Shown piece by piece: positions 43,987 to 54,888 of a stretch of DNA of 64,000 nt. Source of the stretch: Porphyra umbilicalis (taxonomy: Eukaryota > Rhodophyta > Bangiophyceae > Bangiales > Bangiaceae); assembly GCA_002049455.2 (NCBI GenBank), contig KV918836.1, forward strand, positions 209,977 through 273,976, written 5' to 3'. How positions within the stretch are numbered: position 1 is the stretch's first letter; the number at the start of each line of letters is the position of its first letter. The position numbers and the translations under genes were made by a program. A model generated the notes under the pieces. That model had not been told where the DNA came from and searched no databases. It was given only the letters and a program-made list of their open reading frames with translations.

Positions 43987-46900
43987 ATGGACGGAGGCGC
44001 TGCCGGCATGGGCGGCATCAAGATCGACAAGTTGACGGAGACGAACTTCCACGAGTGGCGTCAGCGCATTAAGATTGTCCTCGCGCTGCGCGACTTGGAC
44101 CATATGCTTGACGAAGACGGCAAGCCGACTGACGCGGATGCCCGCCAGTTGGCAAGGTGGAAGCGTCGAGAAACGAAGGCCAGCGCCATCATCGGGCTCA
44201 CCCTTGGATCTGAGCACCTCGAGCACGTGGCGGGCTGCAAGACGACGGCGGAAATGTAGTCGACGCTGCAAGGTGTCTCCCAGCGCAAGAGTTTGATGAA
44301 CAAGATGAAGGCGCGGCGCGAAATCTACACCGTCGAAATGACCGTCGGCGAGGGCATGCTGGGCTACATCAACCGCGTGCGCAACCTCGGCGAGAACCTC
44401 AAGGCCATGGGCGGCGAGGTGACGGAGATGGACGTTGCCATGAGCGTCCTCAACGGGCTGACGTCCAAGTACAAGAACCTGCTGGTGGCTCTCGACGCCA
44501 AGGGCGAGGATGAGCTGAGCCTCGACTTTTTCAAGAGCAGCTTGCTTCAGGAGGAGCGGCGGCAGGCGGACAAGTCACCGTCGACCAAGCGCATTGGCGA
44601 CATGGCACTCGTCGGCGCCAACTATCGAGGTCAAGGCCGCCGTGGTGACCTCTCCAAGATAGAGTGCTACTACTGCCATACGTTTGGGCACATCTCTCGC
44701 GATTGCCCAGAGCCCAAGGCCAAGAAGCAGAGACAGGACAAGGTGGCCGCAATTGCGGCGGACGACGGTAGCGACAGCGACGACGCCATCTGTCTGGTGG
44801 GCAATGCGGCTGACACCGATGACTTCTCCAAGTCGTGGCTTGTCGATTCTGCGGCGTCTGCACACATGTGCTGGATGCGCGGGTGCTTCGACGACTACCA
44901 TACGACCACGGGACGGAGCGTCACGATGGGTGACAAGGGGTCCGTAGCCACGACGGGCGTCGGAACCGTCGTGCTCAATGTCATCGTTCACGGCAAGACG
45001 CGCAAGATCAAGTGGGAGAAGGTACTTCATGTTCCTACCATGGGCTTCAACCTCATGTCGGTCGGCATGATGGATGAGCGTGGTGCGGAAGTGTCATTCA
45101 AGGGCGGTAAGACGATCATCAAGATGAGCGACAAGGTCGCTGCGTGCGGCACGCGAAAGAGTGGGCTCTACCACCTTGACATGGCCCCACTGTTGGATAT
45201 TGCTGCCGTGGCCTCTCTTCAGCTCTGGCATGAGCGCCTTGGGCACGTCAATGTGGCTGGCATTAAGCGGATGATCAAGAACAAGGACATCGATGGACTC
45301 AAGTGCTCTTCCATGGTGGTCAAGGACGTCTGCGAGCCGTGCGTGTATGGGAAGGCGGCTATGACGCCTATGCCTAGTGCAGGAGGAGTTCGAGTCAGCA
45401 AGCGCCTGCAGCTCTTGCACTCGGACCTGGGCGGGCCAATGTCGGAGCCGTCGCGTGGCGGTGCGCTCTACTTTGGTACCTTCACTGACAACTTCTCCCG
45501 CTGGACAGACGTGGTCTTCCTGCAGAAGAAGAGCGATCTGCTCTCGGTGTACAAGAAGTGGCTGACGAAGGCCCAGCTGCACACGGGAACCGAGATCAAG
45601 ATCCTACGCTCCGACAATGGCGGCGAGTATGTGTCGAATGCATTCAAGGCTCATCACGATGAGAACGACACGACGCACCAGACCACGGTGCCCGACACGC
45701 CGCAGCAGAACGGGGTTGCTGGGCGTCTCAACCGAGTTCTCGTGGAGATGGCTCGCACCATGATGCGACACAAGGACGCCGATCGGGATCTTTGGGCGGA
45801 TGCCATCAAGACGGCGGTCTACATCAAGAACAGCGTCACGAGCCGGGCGATTCCCGTCGGCAAGACGCCTTTTGAGCTGTGGACCGGAAATAAGCCCGAC
45901 GTAAGCCACATGCGGGTGTTTGGGTCGACATGCTGCGTGGTGCTGCACAAGAGTCACATCGACGGCAAGTTTGGCGACAAGGCGGCGAAGGGCGTCTTCT
46001 TAGGCTATCCCGACGGCAGCAAGGCGATTAAGGTCATCCTCGACGACGGCGAGGTTGTCAAAGCACGAAGCGTCGTGTTCGCCGAGACGAACGTAAGCGA
46101 GGTGGCAGAAGTTGCAGAGGAGCTTCCTGGAGACGAAAACGTCGGAGTCGAGACGCGTTTGCGCTCTGCAAGCGACGGCGAAGACGTGGATGCTGACAAT
46201 GACGACAACGATGACAAGCAAGACGATGGATCTGACAAGTCCGCGGACGACAATCAAGATTGTGGCGGCTCTCAATACACGCTGCGTCGGAGAGGCAGAG
46301 CGCGAGCGGCGACCCCCGGTCGAGTACTGGCGCCCGGTGAGCCTGGTTGCTCACGAGGCGCCCACGACGTACGTGCAAGCCGTTCCAGGGCAGGAATCGG
46401 CTAAGTGGCAGATTGCCATGGACGAGGAGATGGAGGCCAACCGCAAGAACAAAACTTGGCGCTTGACGGATCGCCCGGCCAGTCGACGCGTGCTGAAGGG
46501 CAAGTGGGTGTACAAGGTCAAGAACGAGGTTGACAAGAACGAAACAACACGACGCGACACAAGGCGCGCCTGTGCTTCATGGGAAACCGGCAGATCAAGG
46601 GGCTCGACTTCAACGAGACGTTCGCGCCGGTGGCCAAGTTCACTACCATCCGATGCATCCTGGCGATGACGGCGGCGAACGGGTGGGAGCTACATCAGAT
46701 GGACGTCAAGACGGCATTCCTCAACGGCGACTTTGACGAGGAGGTCTACACGGAGCAGCCAGACGGCTATGTCGATCCGACGTATCCTGACAAAGTGTGT
46801 CGTCTTCTCCAAGCGCTGTATGGGCTGAAGCAAGCCCTCAAGATGTGGTAAGCGAAGCTCGACGACTTCTTCAAGTCGCAGGGGTTTGACAACATTGACC

Positions 46901-47916
46901 CGGATGCATGCCTCTACCTCCTTATGGATGACGGCGAAATCATCATCGTCCTGGTGTACGTCGACGATCTTCTTTTGGTGGCATCAAGCCTGGCGGCGAT
47001 CTACAAGATTAAGGACGCTCTGCACAAGCGTTTTGAGATGAAGGACCTGGGCAAGGTGAAGGTCATCCTCTGGCTAGCGATTTGACGTGACAAAACATTG
47101 GGCACCCTCAAGCTGTCGCAGGGCAAGTACGCGGGGCAAGTTCTGGAGAAGTTCGAAATGGCGAAGTGCAACCCGATCGGAACGCCGCTGGAGGTGGGCC
47201 TGCAGCTGGTCAAGGTCAACGAGAGCAACGACGCGCTGCCCTACCGCGAAGCCGTCGGCAGTCTGATGTACCTGATGGTCGGGACGCGTCTTGACCTCGC
47301 CTTCGCCATCGGGAAGCTGAGTAGGTTTGTCTCGTGCTACGGCAAGGAGCATTGGGCGGCGATCAAGCGCGTTCTACGGTATGTCAAGGGTTTGATGGTT
47401 AAGGGGCTGGTCTTAGACAAGAACTCTTCCTGTGTTCTACAAGGCTATAGTGATGCCGACTGGGCGGGTGACCACGAGACGCGAAGTTCTACGACGGGCT
47501 TCACCTTCATCTTTGGCGGAGCAGGCGTCATCTGGGGTTCAAGGTTGCAGAAGACGGTGGCGCTGTCGACAATGTAAGCTGAGTACATGGCTCTATGTGA
47601 GGCCAGCAAGGAAGCTGTTTGGCTCAACAAGCTCGTGGAAAGCGTGGCATCGCAAGGGCTGCGGTCGGCGATCTCGGGCGGGCCAATAAACATCAAGGTC
47701 GACAACAGCGGGTGCATTGACATCTCCAAGAACCCCGTCGAGCACAAGCGCACCAAGCACATCGACATTCGCTACCACTTCGTGCGCGAGGCCATCACGA
47801 CGGACAAGGTGACACTGGAGCATTGTGCAACTGACGACATGGTGGCGGACCCGATGACGAGGGAGCTCGGCAAGGCCAAGCACGACAAGCATATCGAGGC
47901 CATGCGGCTTTGCTGA
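43987..47916 (+). pseudogene. Copia-1 gag-pol polyprotein, multiply disrupted
   Basis: One main frame runs from ATG 43987 to the stop after 47916 but is broken by in-frame TAG 44257, TAA 46849, TGA 47083 and TAA 47575, and leaves the frame between about 46300 and 46545. Domains in order: gag; zinc knuckle CYYCHTFGHISRDC (about 44664-44706); aspartic protease core WLVDSAAS (usually DSGAS); integrase zinc region (HxxxxHV...CxxC) and DDE core with HSDLGG and RSDNGG, but the catalytic Glu of the QNGVAE block is replaced by Gly (GGG at 45721-45723); RT with an LDFNETFAPVAK block and YVDD at 46957-46968; RNase H with DADWAGD, EYMAL and the terminal HIDIRYHFVRE block. Integrase before RT identifies Ty1/copia. 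Confidence 0.9.
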
Positions 47917-47940
47917 ATACAAAAACCACCGCGGCAACAA

Positions 47941-47951
47941 GCAAGGAGGAG
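47941..47951 (+). promoter_or_regulatory. Copia-1 polypurine tract
   Basis: GCAAGGAGGAG immediately before the 3' LTR start. Confidence 0.7.
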
Positions 47952-48369
47952 TGTTGGACTGTGATGCCTGTCGCCGACTCCACTGGCGGTTCGCGGATGG
48001 ATGATGGTCGGTGACCCTGATGGTACCCCACATGGTACATTTACAAGACGTGGTCAAGTTGCACACATTTGTGTTGGGTCATCTTGGGGCGTCACTTTTG
48101 GCATGTTTAGGATTTGATCTTCACTTTGCTCTAGCGGCTTTTGGTTTGGTGAGTGATTCGATTTGGTGCGAGGGCGTGGGCGTCGGTGTGGGCGCGAGAG
48201 GAGGGAGCACTTGGGTAGGTGGGGATTATTTGAGAGGTGCTGTCGGTTGGGAGAGGCGGGCGATCCTTAGGACAACCATCAAAGCACGTTCGCACACACA
48301 CACACAAGCTCAAGCCACTCAACCACTTCACCGTGGGCCCCCAACCCCTATCTCTACTGCGTTTCAAAA
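47952..48369 (+). repeat. Copia-1 3' LTR
   Basis: Begins TGTTGGACTGTGATG; its last bases are altered (CAAAA instead of CAACA) and run straight into gypsy-type sequence. Confidence 0.82.
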
Positions 48370-48960
48370 TTCGGAACTTAAACACCACGTGTCCCGCATC
48401 GGAATTGTCTTGGGCGATGAAGTTGACGACAATGAAGTTGACGACAGACCCGGCTTATTCGACTCGAAGGCCCACATGCTGCATGTACTGGTGCACCTTA
48501 CGTAGATCGAACCGGCTGGCTAACTCGAGGGTGTCCTTTTCCAGGTGAGAACCCCACCAACGGGTCCACAGGCGCAGCGTGCCGACATCCGCGACTTTGT
48601 GGCCCACGAAGGCCCCCCAGACTAACGACGTGCCCGTGTGTTGATGCCCCTCGGGGACCACGATGTCTTGTGGTACCCCGAGGTTCTGCAGGAGCGTTTG
48701 GGCATCCCCCGGCGGGCCTTGCGCGGCCGTCACGTGGTCCCTGTTCGCCGTCTCCGGGTATCCGCCGATGTTCAACGAGAGCGTGCCTTCTCCGCGGAAA
48801 ACACCTTGTACGGCCTGGCCCCGCGTGTCGCGAGCTTGTTCTTGGTCCGCGCGTGGCCATAGACGAACACCCAGTCTCCCGCTTGGAAGTCCTTGTTGAC
48901 CGGCCACACGCGGGCGTCGTAGTTCCTTTTGTACCATTGCAATGAAGAAAGGAACACGTA
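48370..48960 (-). mobile_element. Fragment of a Gypsy-1-family element (3' end of pol)
   Basis: Matches 56925-57500 of Gypsy-1 on the same strand: the end of the integrase C-terminal region (YKRN.DARV..VNKD..AGDWVFV) and a chromodomain-like block with TRWWG. Neither LTR nor upstream pol is attached. It starts exactly where the Copia-1 3' LTR ends. Confidence 0.82.
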
Positions 48961-49374
48961 TAGGACCGTTGCGCCTGGGCCTCCGTACGAGATCATCAAA
49001 GAGAAGTCCAGTTTATCGCATTACCCAAGAAGACAATATGAACACAATACGCGCAAACTCAAGCGGGTGCCGGCCTCAAACCGCGACCAAGACCAACAAC
49101 ATGCGAATAGTATAAAGAAGGCCAACTGTGGGCCTCGGTACGAGACTTGGCGAGCGCGAACCTTCCTCTACCGCCGTCCCCCTCCTACCTTGCACACCAC
49201 GGCGGACCACACGTACTATGGATGGCCGCGCCTCAACTCATCGGCAGTCGACCTCCTCCTATCCCCATACGCGCGCCAGAGCACGCGAGGCTCAACACAA
49301 AGAAGGAGAAGTTTGTCTGTCAAGCCCTGACGGTCGCAGCCGACCCGGCCAGGTCCCTGGTTGCTGCTCTGGGC
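48961..49374. other. Spacer, no gene assigned
   Basis: Plus strand has GTATAAAG at about 49111. Minus-strand sequence just below 49375 could be intron of the gene whose ORF ends there (GTGACT after CTTC as a possible donor). Nothing firm. Confidence 0.35.
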
Positions 49375-49851
49375 CTAGTCACGAAGTTGGCTTGCGTCCT
49401 GCTGGCCGGGGTCATGAGCGTTCTCTGCCGTGCTCGCGGCCGTTCCAAGATTCAGCTTTTCCTGTGCAAAAACGTCTCCAACGAAAATGACGTCAATGTC
49501 AATGGTGTCGCTCGCCACCGCCGCCTTCAGGGCTGTGCGATCGGCCGCAGAGGCCGCTTCATGAGGTCCCGCGACGTAGTTCGCGGCCGTGACGGCCTCG
49601 AAAGTCAGCATAGCCGTCACCGTGGACGCAACATCGGCGCGAAAGAGGGTGTTATGGTACTCCTTTTGGAAATCTGCCATGGCCTTGTGGCACGCGGCGG
49701 CCCAGCGAACAGCCATGCGGTACGTCTCACCCAGTGTGGTATTAATACCGTTGGTGCATTTACCAGTGTATTGAGACCGACCGTAGCCAAGCAATGAAGC
49801 GAGTTCTATCGCCGTCGCGGCGGGAAAGAAAGACCTTTTGTTGGATGGCAT
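49375..49851 (-). CDS. Hypothetical protein or first exon (158 aa)
   Basis: ATG at 49851; 158 codons with a well-balanced, mostly helical composition quite unlike the GC-rich shadow ORFs nearby, and no transmembrane segment or known motif. It is on the same strand as the broken host gene at 37073-43407 and upstream of it, with only retroelement sequence between, so it may be the 5' exon of that gene (inference; the intervening splice sites were not found). Alternatively it is a separate small gene. Confidence 0.5.
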   Translation of the reverse strand: MPSNKRSFFPAATAIELASLLGYGRSQYTGKCTNGINTTLGETYRMAVRWAAACHKAMADFQKEYHNTLFRADVASTVTAMLTFEAVTAANYVAGPHEAASAADRTALKAAVASDTIDIDVIFVGDVFAQEKLNLGTAASTAENAHDPGQQDASQLRD

Positions 49852-50835
49852 CCGATGGGGGGCCGGGTGGTGCCCACAACGGCGACCCTGGACCCACGGT
49901 GATTTAATACAACCGAGGGCACAGGTCGATCGACAGTCCGATCACAAGCGATCGTAATGAGTGCCGGCAGACAGATAATACAGGCAAGCAAACAAACAAT
50001 AAAAAATGAACAATGCGGAAGTAACCCCCCAAAGGGCGTGCCACAGGCCAATTCCCACAATACATGGGCTTTGGCCCGTCAAGGGGGCTACTCGTGGCCA
50101 ATTGCCAATTCGGAGCAGAGATATGCTACATTCCTCCAACGCGAGATTTGAACCGTCCCGGTGAGATCCGAGAATGGTGGAACCCGATTGGGCGATCGCG
50201 AACTCTTACGGGCCCGCGCGGGCGTAACCGCCCGGGCGGCGGGAGTCACAAAGGGGCGCCGATTCGTCCCGATCGGGGAGGGGTGGCGGTTCGCCGGCGT
50301 CGGCCGCGACCGTCCAATCACGCACGCGCGTGCGTGCGTGGCGGGCAGCTTGATCTGCGGGTCAGATCGACGCTCACGCGTGGGAATGCCAGCGCTGGCG
50401 GTTCCACGCGTGTGGGTACGTTGGTGCGTGGGCGGGTGCGGGGGCCGGGGTTAAGACCCGTGTTCGCGGCGGCGTGTTGAGCAGCACGTGCTGAGGTGGC
50501 CGTCGTCGGTGCCGTGTGGCGCAAGCTTCGTCGGGGTTTGACTACGCCGGCGACAAGGCGAAAGCCGGGACGCTGGTTCGTGATACCGAGGGGGGGGGGG
50601 GGGGGTGCGTACCCTACGGCCGGTTCCCACCGAGTCTTGTGCGGGTTTGCGTTTGTCGGCACGGGCCCATCTCGTTTTATTGTGCTCGCGCAGAGGTTGA
50701 GTCCTCACGGCAATGCTTGAGCTGGGGCGCTATACCGCGAGGTAGCCAACCGCGAGGTTAAGGACCCGGTCAGTAGGGGGGGGGGGGAACCGGGCGGCCG
50801 CAGGCGACGTGCTTGGTGGCGGCGGCGCTCCACGG

Positions 50836-50935
50836 CAGCAAGGGCGGCAAGACGCAAGGGCGGCAAGGGCGGTAAGGTCGGCAAGGTCGGCAAGGGCGGC
50901 AAGGGAGTCAAGCCGCAGGAACGGCAAGGTCGGCT
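50836..50935. repeat. GGCAAGG-type microrepeat
   Basis: Tandem GGCAAGGGC/GGCAAGGTC units of about 9-18 bp on the plus strand. Confidence 0.7.
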
Positions 50936-51039
50936 AGGTCGGAAACGCCGGCGGCGCGCTCTGCGGCAAGGCACAAGGGCGGTGCGGGCGGCGTGCCCGG
51001 TGGCCAAGCGCGGCGGCGGCAAGAGCGGCAAGCCCGGCT

Positions 51040-51345
51040 GTGCGGGCGGCGCCCCCGTTTGCCAAGCGCGGCGGCGGTAAGGGCGGCGGCGCCGGTGATT
51101 TGCCTTGCGGCGCTAGCGGGGTTTTGCCTTGCGGCGCGGGTGATAACGGCCGGCGGCGCGGGCGATTTGCCTTGCTGTTCGGTGACAACGGCCGGCGTCG
51201 CGGGCGATTTGCCTTGCGGCGCAGGCATCAAGGGCCGGCAACGCGGGCAAGGGCGGCAACGGCCTGCGACGCGGGCGATTTGCATTGCGGCGCGGACATC
51301 GAGGGCCGGCGACGCGGGCAGTTTGCCTTGCGGCTACGTACGGAG
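51040..51345. repeat. Degenerate minisatellite with GCGATTTGCCTTGCGG core
   Basis: The core recurs near 51095, 51162, 51204, 51274 and 51316, with spacing of about 40-70 bp, between GGCCGGC..GCGGGC spacers. Confidence 0.7.
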
Positions 51346-51648
51346 GCGGTAAGGGTGTATACCCAGGAACCAGCATGAAGGAACTCGCAACGATTGCGAT
51401 GGACGGCGGCAACGCCAACGGTGAGCCGCAAGTGGCTCATGCCGTTGCGGGTGACGGAGCCCATGTCAATCGGTCCACCGACCCGGAGATGTATGCCAGC
51501 CTCAGCCTCGCGGCTCGATCTACGCGCACGTTGGTTCGACCGAGGCCGTCGATGGGATCCCGGTCATGGCTGACCAGAGTCTGTACGGCACTTGCGTCCG
51601 CAACCGCGCTCGCGCGCACACTCGGCGTATCTACTTCGCGTTTTCCTG

Positions 51649-53840
51649 TCAGTCATGATAGCGATGTAGGAAGTGGCAGGCCAGCATGGCCCATGGTGTG
51701 GAATTTGCATCCCTCGCATCTGTCGATGAAAAACCTTCGTACTCCATATATGCGCGTATGGCGGTAGCGTACAAACTGGTGTTGGTACATTGTGGTATGA
51801 CCACGGTTTCTTCCTCTGTGGTTGTCACCAAGCGTCGAAGGACTGAGTCCAAGTGCTGTACCGCGGGTACAAGAAATCCGTTGGGAAGCAATGGTACAGA
51901 GGGATCGCTCCCGATCAGTATCGCCTGCGCGGATTTCGGCCACACATATGTGTACGGACCGTTGATACGGTTCAGTCGAGGGAGATGCCGCAAGGCAAGT
52001 TGGGGGTCATACGCCAAGCTGCGCGTCATGGACGGCAGAGTGACCTTAAGCCATGCCACGGAAATTACTCCCTTAATTGCAGCGGCTGTACTTGAATCTG
52101 CCCACGAGACATCGGCATGGATAAGTCCGTCACCGGTAACATGGACATGTTGGATAGTGGATATCCACGTGAAGTCCATGACGATGTTGGCCACGGTGGT
52201 GAGCCCGGCCTGTCGGCGACTTCGTAGCGTTGGCGTTTGCCATTCGTACCCGGGTACATGCTTCTTCTTCTGCCGAATAAATCGCACCACCACGTTGCGT
52301 GGGAGATTCTCCAAGGGTCCCCAGGTGTCGTCTCGCGACCCGTAGTCGAACCAGCGCACATTAGCGCTATAGCTGTCGCCAGTCTGGCGTAAGCCTTGAA
52401 GTTTGTCAACGACTTACTCATCAGCAGTTGCCGGGGGTGGCTTGCATTGGTCAAGACCATCAAGCAGGGGGTGTGGAACCGTGTCCGTCGTCGTTGGACG
52501 AGGAGCTGGGGTGACATGGTCACTGCTGACTCGTTTTTCCTCGCCGTCAATGTCAATGACAAACGTGGGGGCGTCCGCGCCTGCGACGATGACCACGAAG
52601 GGTCCAATGGCTTTGCATTGCAGCTTGTTTTTCTGGTCGTGGTTGGTCGTGTATACGTAGTCGCCGATCTTGACGTTCGCATTGCTGGTTGCGACCCGAT
52701 GGTCGAAGTTACGTTTGTAACGTTGTTGCGTCTTACGCAAGGTCTCGACTACGATGGGGATCTCCTTGCGCATGCGGGCCATGAACTCGCGTTTGCGAGC
52801 CAGAGGTGACCCATCCTTGAGCGTTCCCTTATTGCTAAGCGGAGCGCCCGGGGGCAAGTTGCGAACTGTGAGGTTGGGGATCCGCCTTGGGATAGCGAGC
52901 TCAAAGGGAGCGATACCCGTAGACCGGTGTGGTTGGCTATGACATGCCATGGTGAATACCGGGAGTAGCTCGTTCCATCGTGATGGGTTGTCGGCGACTT
53001 AGTGTCGCAGCTGAGTAGCCATGGTACGGTTGTACCGTTCAACTTGCCCATTGCTTTGGGGATGATACGCCGTGGTGCGAACCGCTTCAATGCCAAGCAT
53101 TTTCATCACAGCGATGAAAAAGTTAGACATGAACTGGGGCCGTTGGTCTGATAAGATCCGGTCCGGTGGCCCGTAGGCGGGCACCCACGCGTCGATGATG
53201 GATGACGCCGAGGACATGGCCGTTGTTCGCCGTAAGGCGACACACTTGGTGAGCTTGGGGAAGCGGTCAGTGATAAACAAGATGAAGCGATTGCCCTTTC
53301 TGGCGGCCGGCATGGGCCCAAAGATGTCAACTGACAGCTCCGTCAGAGGCTCAGTAGCCGGGAACAGCGTCAAGGGCGTGGTGCGTCGCCGCAAGGCGCG
53401 CCGGTTTTGGGCACAAGTTGTGCACTTGGTGATGGTGGTGTGGATGTCCGTTACCATCGAAGGCCATTCATATGCCTGTCGCATGGTGTAATACATCCCG
53501 TTCATACCGGGATGGGCTGCCACTGTGGCGTGATGCTCGAGCGTTATGATTTTGGTAAAACCAATTGGTCGCCGTAAGGCGTCCGGCGATACAGAGCGTG
53601 ATTCTCGTTGCGGAAGAAGGCCTTGGCTGTTCCGCGCTCCACGCGAGTGGACATCTCGACGCAGAAGTCGTCTGTTTGTTGGGCTTCGACAACATCGTCA
53701 TAACCCACCGGTTCCGGTGTGTTGGTACCCGTGTACCTCCCCGTTCGTAAGCCGTTGGCCGTCTCGGCCAATGCCAGGCAGGGTATATCATCATGGATAA
53801 ATTCTGGCGGCGCCACCGTAGAGGCGCACGACAGGAAGTC
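51649..53840 (-). pseudogene. Gypsy-2 integrase and chromodomain part of pol
   Basis: From the right: linker segment in one frame to a stop at 53544, a one-base frameshift near 53550, then integrase with its zinc region (H..H..CTTC), catalytic D in SVDIFG, D in LSDQRPQF and E in NGQVERYNR (35 residues apart). An in-frame TAA lies at 52999, then the linker with KNKLQCKAIGPFVV (GPY/F module), another in-frame stop at 52414, and a chromodomain-like block VRWFDYGSRDDTW..LENLP (about 52264-52420). The frame then stays open for about 195 further codons to 51649, longer than usual after a chromodomain. Integrase after RNase H, plus chromodomain, places it among chromoviruses. Confidence 0.85.
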
Positions 53841-53845
53841 GGGCA
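53841..53845. repeat. Gypsy-1 target duplication, left copy (GGGCA)
   Basis: One mismatch to 63350-63354. Confidence 0.7.
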
Positions 53846-54343
53846 TGTAGCGGTTCTAAGCACCACCACGTTGGTTCGTCGTCTGGCCGAAGTGATCTCT
53901 TGATCAGCTCGGTCCGTCGAAGGAACTGCCCCGGAAATCGACCCACAGCCCAGCCTTCCCCCAACGGGAGGAGAGGATCACGGCAAAGCCCAGGGGGGAA
54001 TCGTAGTCCAAAGCACAGTTGGTTTTATCAAACGGCGACGGGGACGGCGTCCCCGCTGTCAATAAAGCCCTCCCCAACCCGAACGCCGGTGGCCAAAGTA
54101 GCCACCCCAAATGCGCCAAACAGATAAATCCCTCCAAAGCGAAAAGTTCAAACAAGTAGTTGGGGGGTTGGGAAAACCACTGGGGAAAAGCCCCGCCCCC
54201 GACCGAATCGGATTTCCCCGAGATCTGGACAGATCATTCCCTTGCTGGCCCGGATCAGGATATTTTGGGACGGCCCCCGGGGGTGTGCTGTCCACAGCTG
54301 AGGGGCCACGCCCCTTCCAACTGTAAGACCCCCGACCGCCACA
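53846..54343 (-). repeat. Gypsy-1 3' LTR
   Basis: 498 bp; plus-strand AATAAAG near 54060 may serve an antisense or read-through transcript. Preceded on the minus strand by a G-rich run (GACGAGGGGGCTG) as possible polypurine tract. Confidence 0.9.
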
Positions 54344-54888
54344 CAGCCCCCTCGTCGCGTGACGTGGCGTCCCTGCCCGTCCCGCGACGACCTCTGGGGA
54401 GGGGGTTCCGGCCCGGCCCCCTGGCCGGGTGCCGGCCACAACCGCCACCCCCCCCCCCCGATTCTCGCCCCAGAGGGGTTGTCGAGGTCGGTCCGAGGAC
54501 TGGATCGGCCCCACGCCACACCGGCGTGGCGTGGCGCGCGGCCCGCACCGGTGTCTTGCGGCCCCCACACCCCCTGTGACGCACGTTGGCCCCACCCCTC
54601 CCCGTGGGCCCACACGCACACCCCAGTCTCACCCCCCTACCCACACAGGCGACTTCACGACTCCCCCACGCCACCCCACGACGTATATCTCCGCGCTCGC
54701 TGCGACGCGGTGTTCGCCGACTCGTTCTTCCGCCCACCCCACGACGTGCCGTCCACCCACCCCGTGGTGCCCGCCGCTTTTTGCTTCTGTCGGCCCCCGG
54801 GGGTTCCCCCCCCCCCCCCCTCCTTGTCGGACCGAGGACTCGGCGGCCGCCCGTCGACGGGACGCCCGTGCCCGCGTCGTCCTCCGCG

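Larger units (their letters stand above)
43408..48369 (+). mobile_element. Copia-1: near full-length, decayed Ty1/copia retrotransposon
   Basis: LTR 43408-43825, primer site, gag-protease-integrase-RT-RNase H in the Ty1/copia order, polypurine tract, LTR 47952-48369; total 4962 bp. No target-site duplication is visible: the left flank is host-gene coding sequence (GCAGC) and the right flank is a Gypsy-1-like fragment, so the right boundary was rearranged after insertion or the element landed at a junction. Dead by several stops and frameshifts in the polyprotein frame. Confidence 0.92.
49852..51648. other. Repeat-rich spacer, possible hidden LTR of Gypsy-2
   Basis: No gene. Contains poly(G) runs (about 50582-50599 and 50778-50790) and two tandem-repeat tracts listed separately. 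Gypsy-2's pol ends at 51649 on the minus strand, so its 3' LTR should lie here, but with its partner outside the window it cannot be delimited. Confidence 0.4.
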
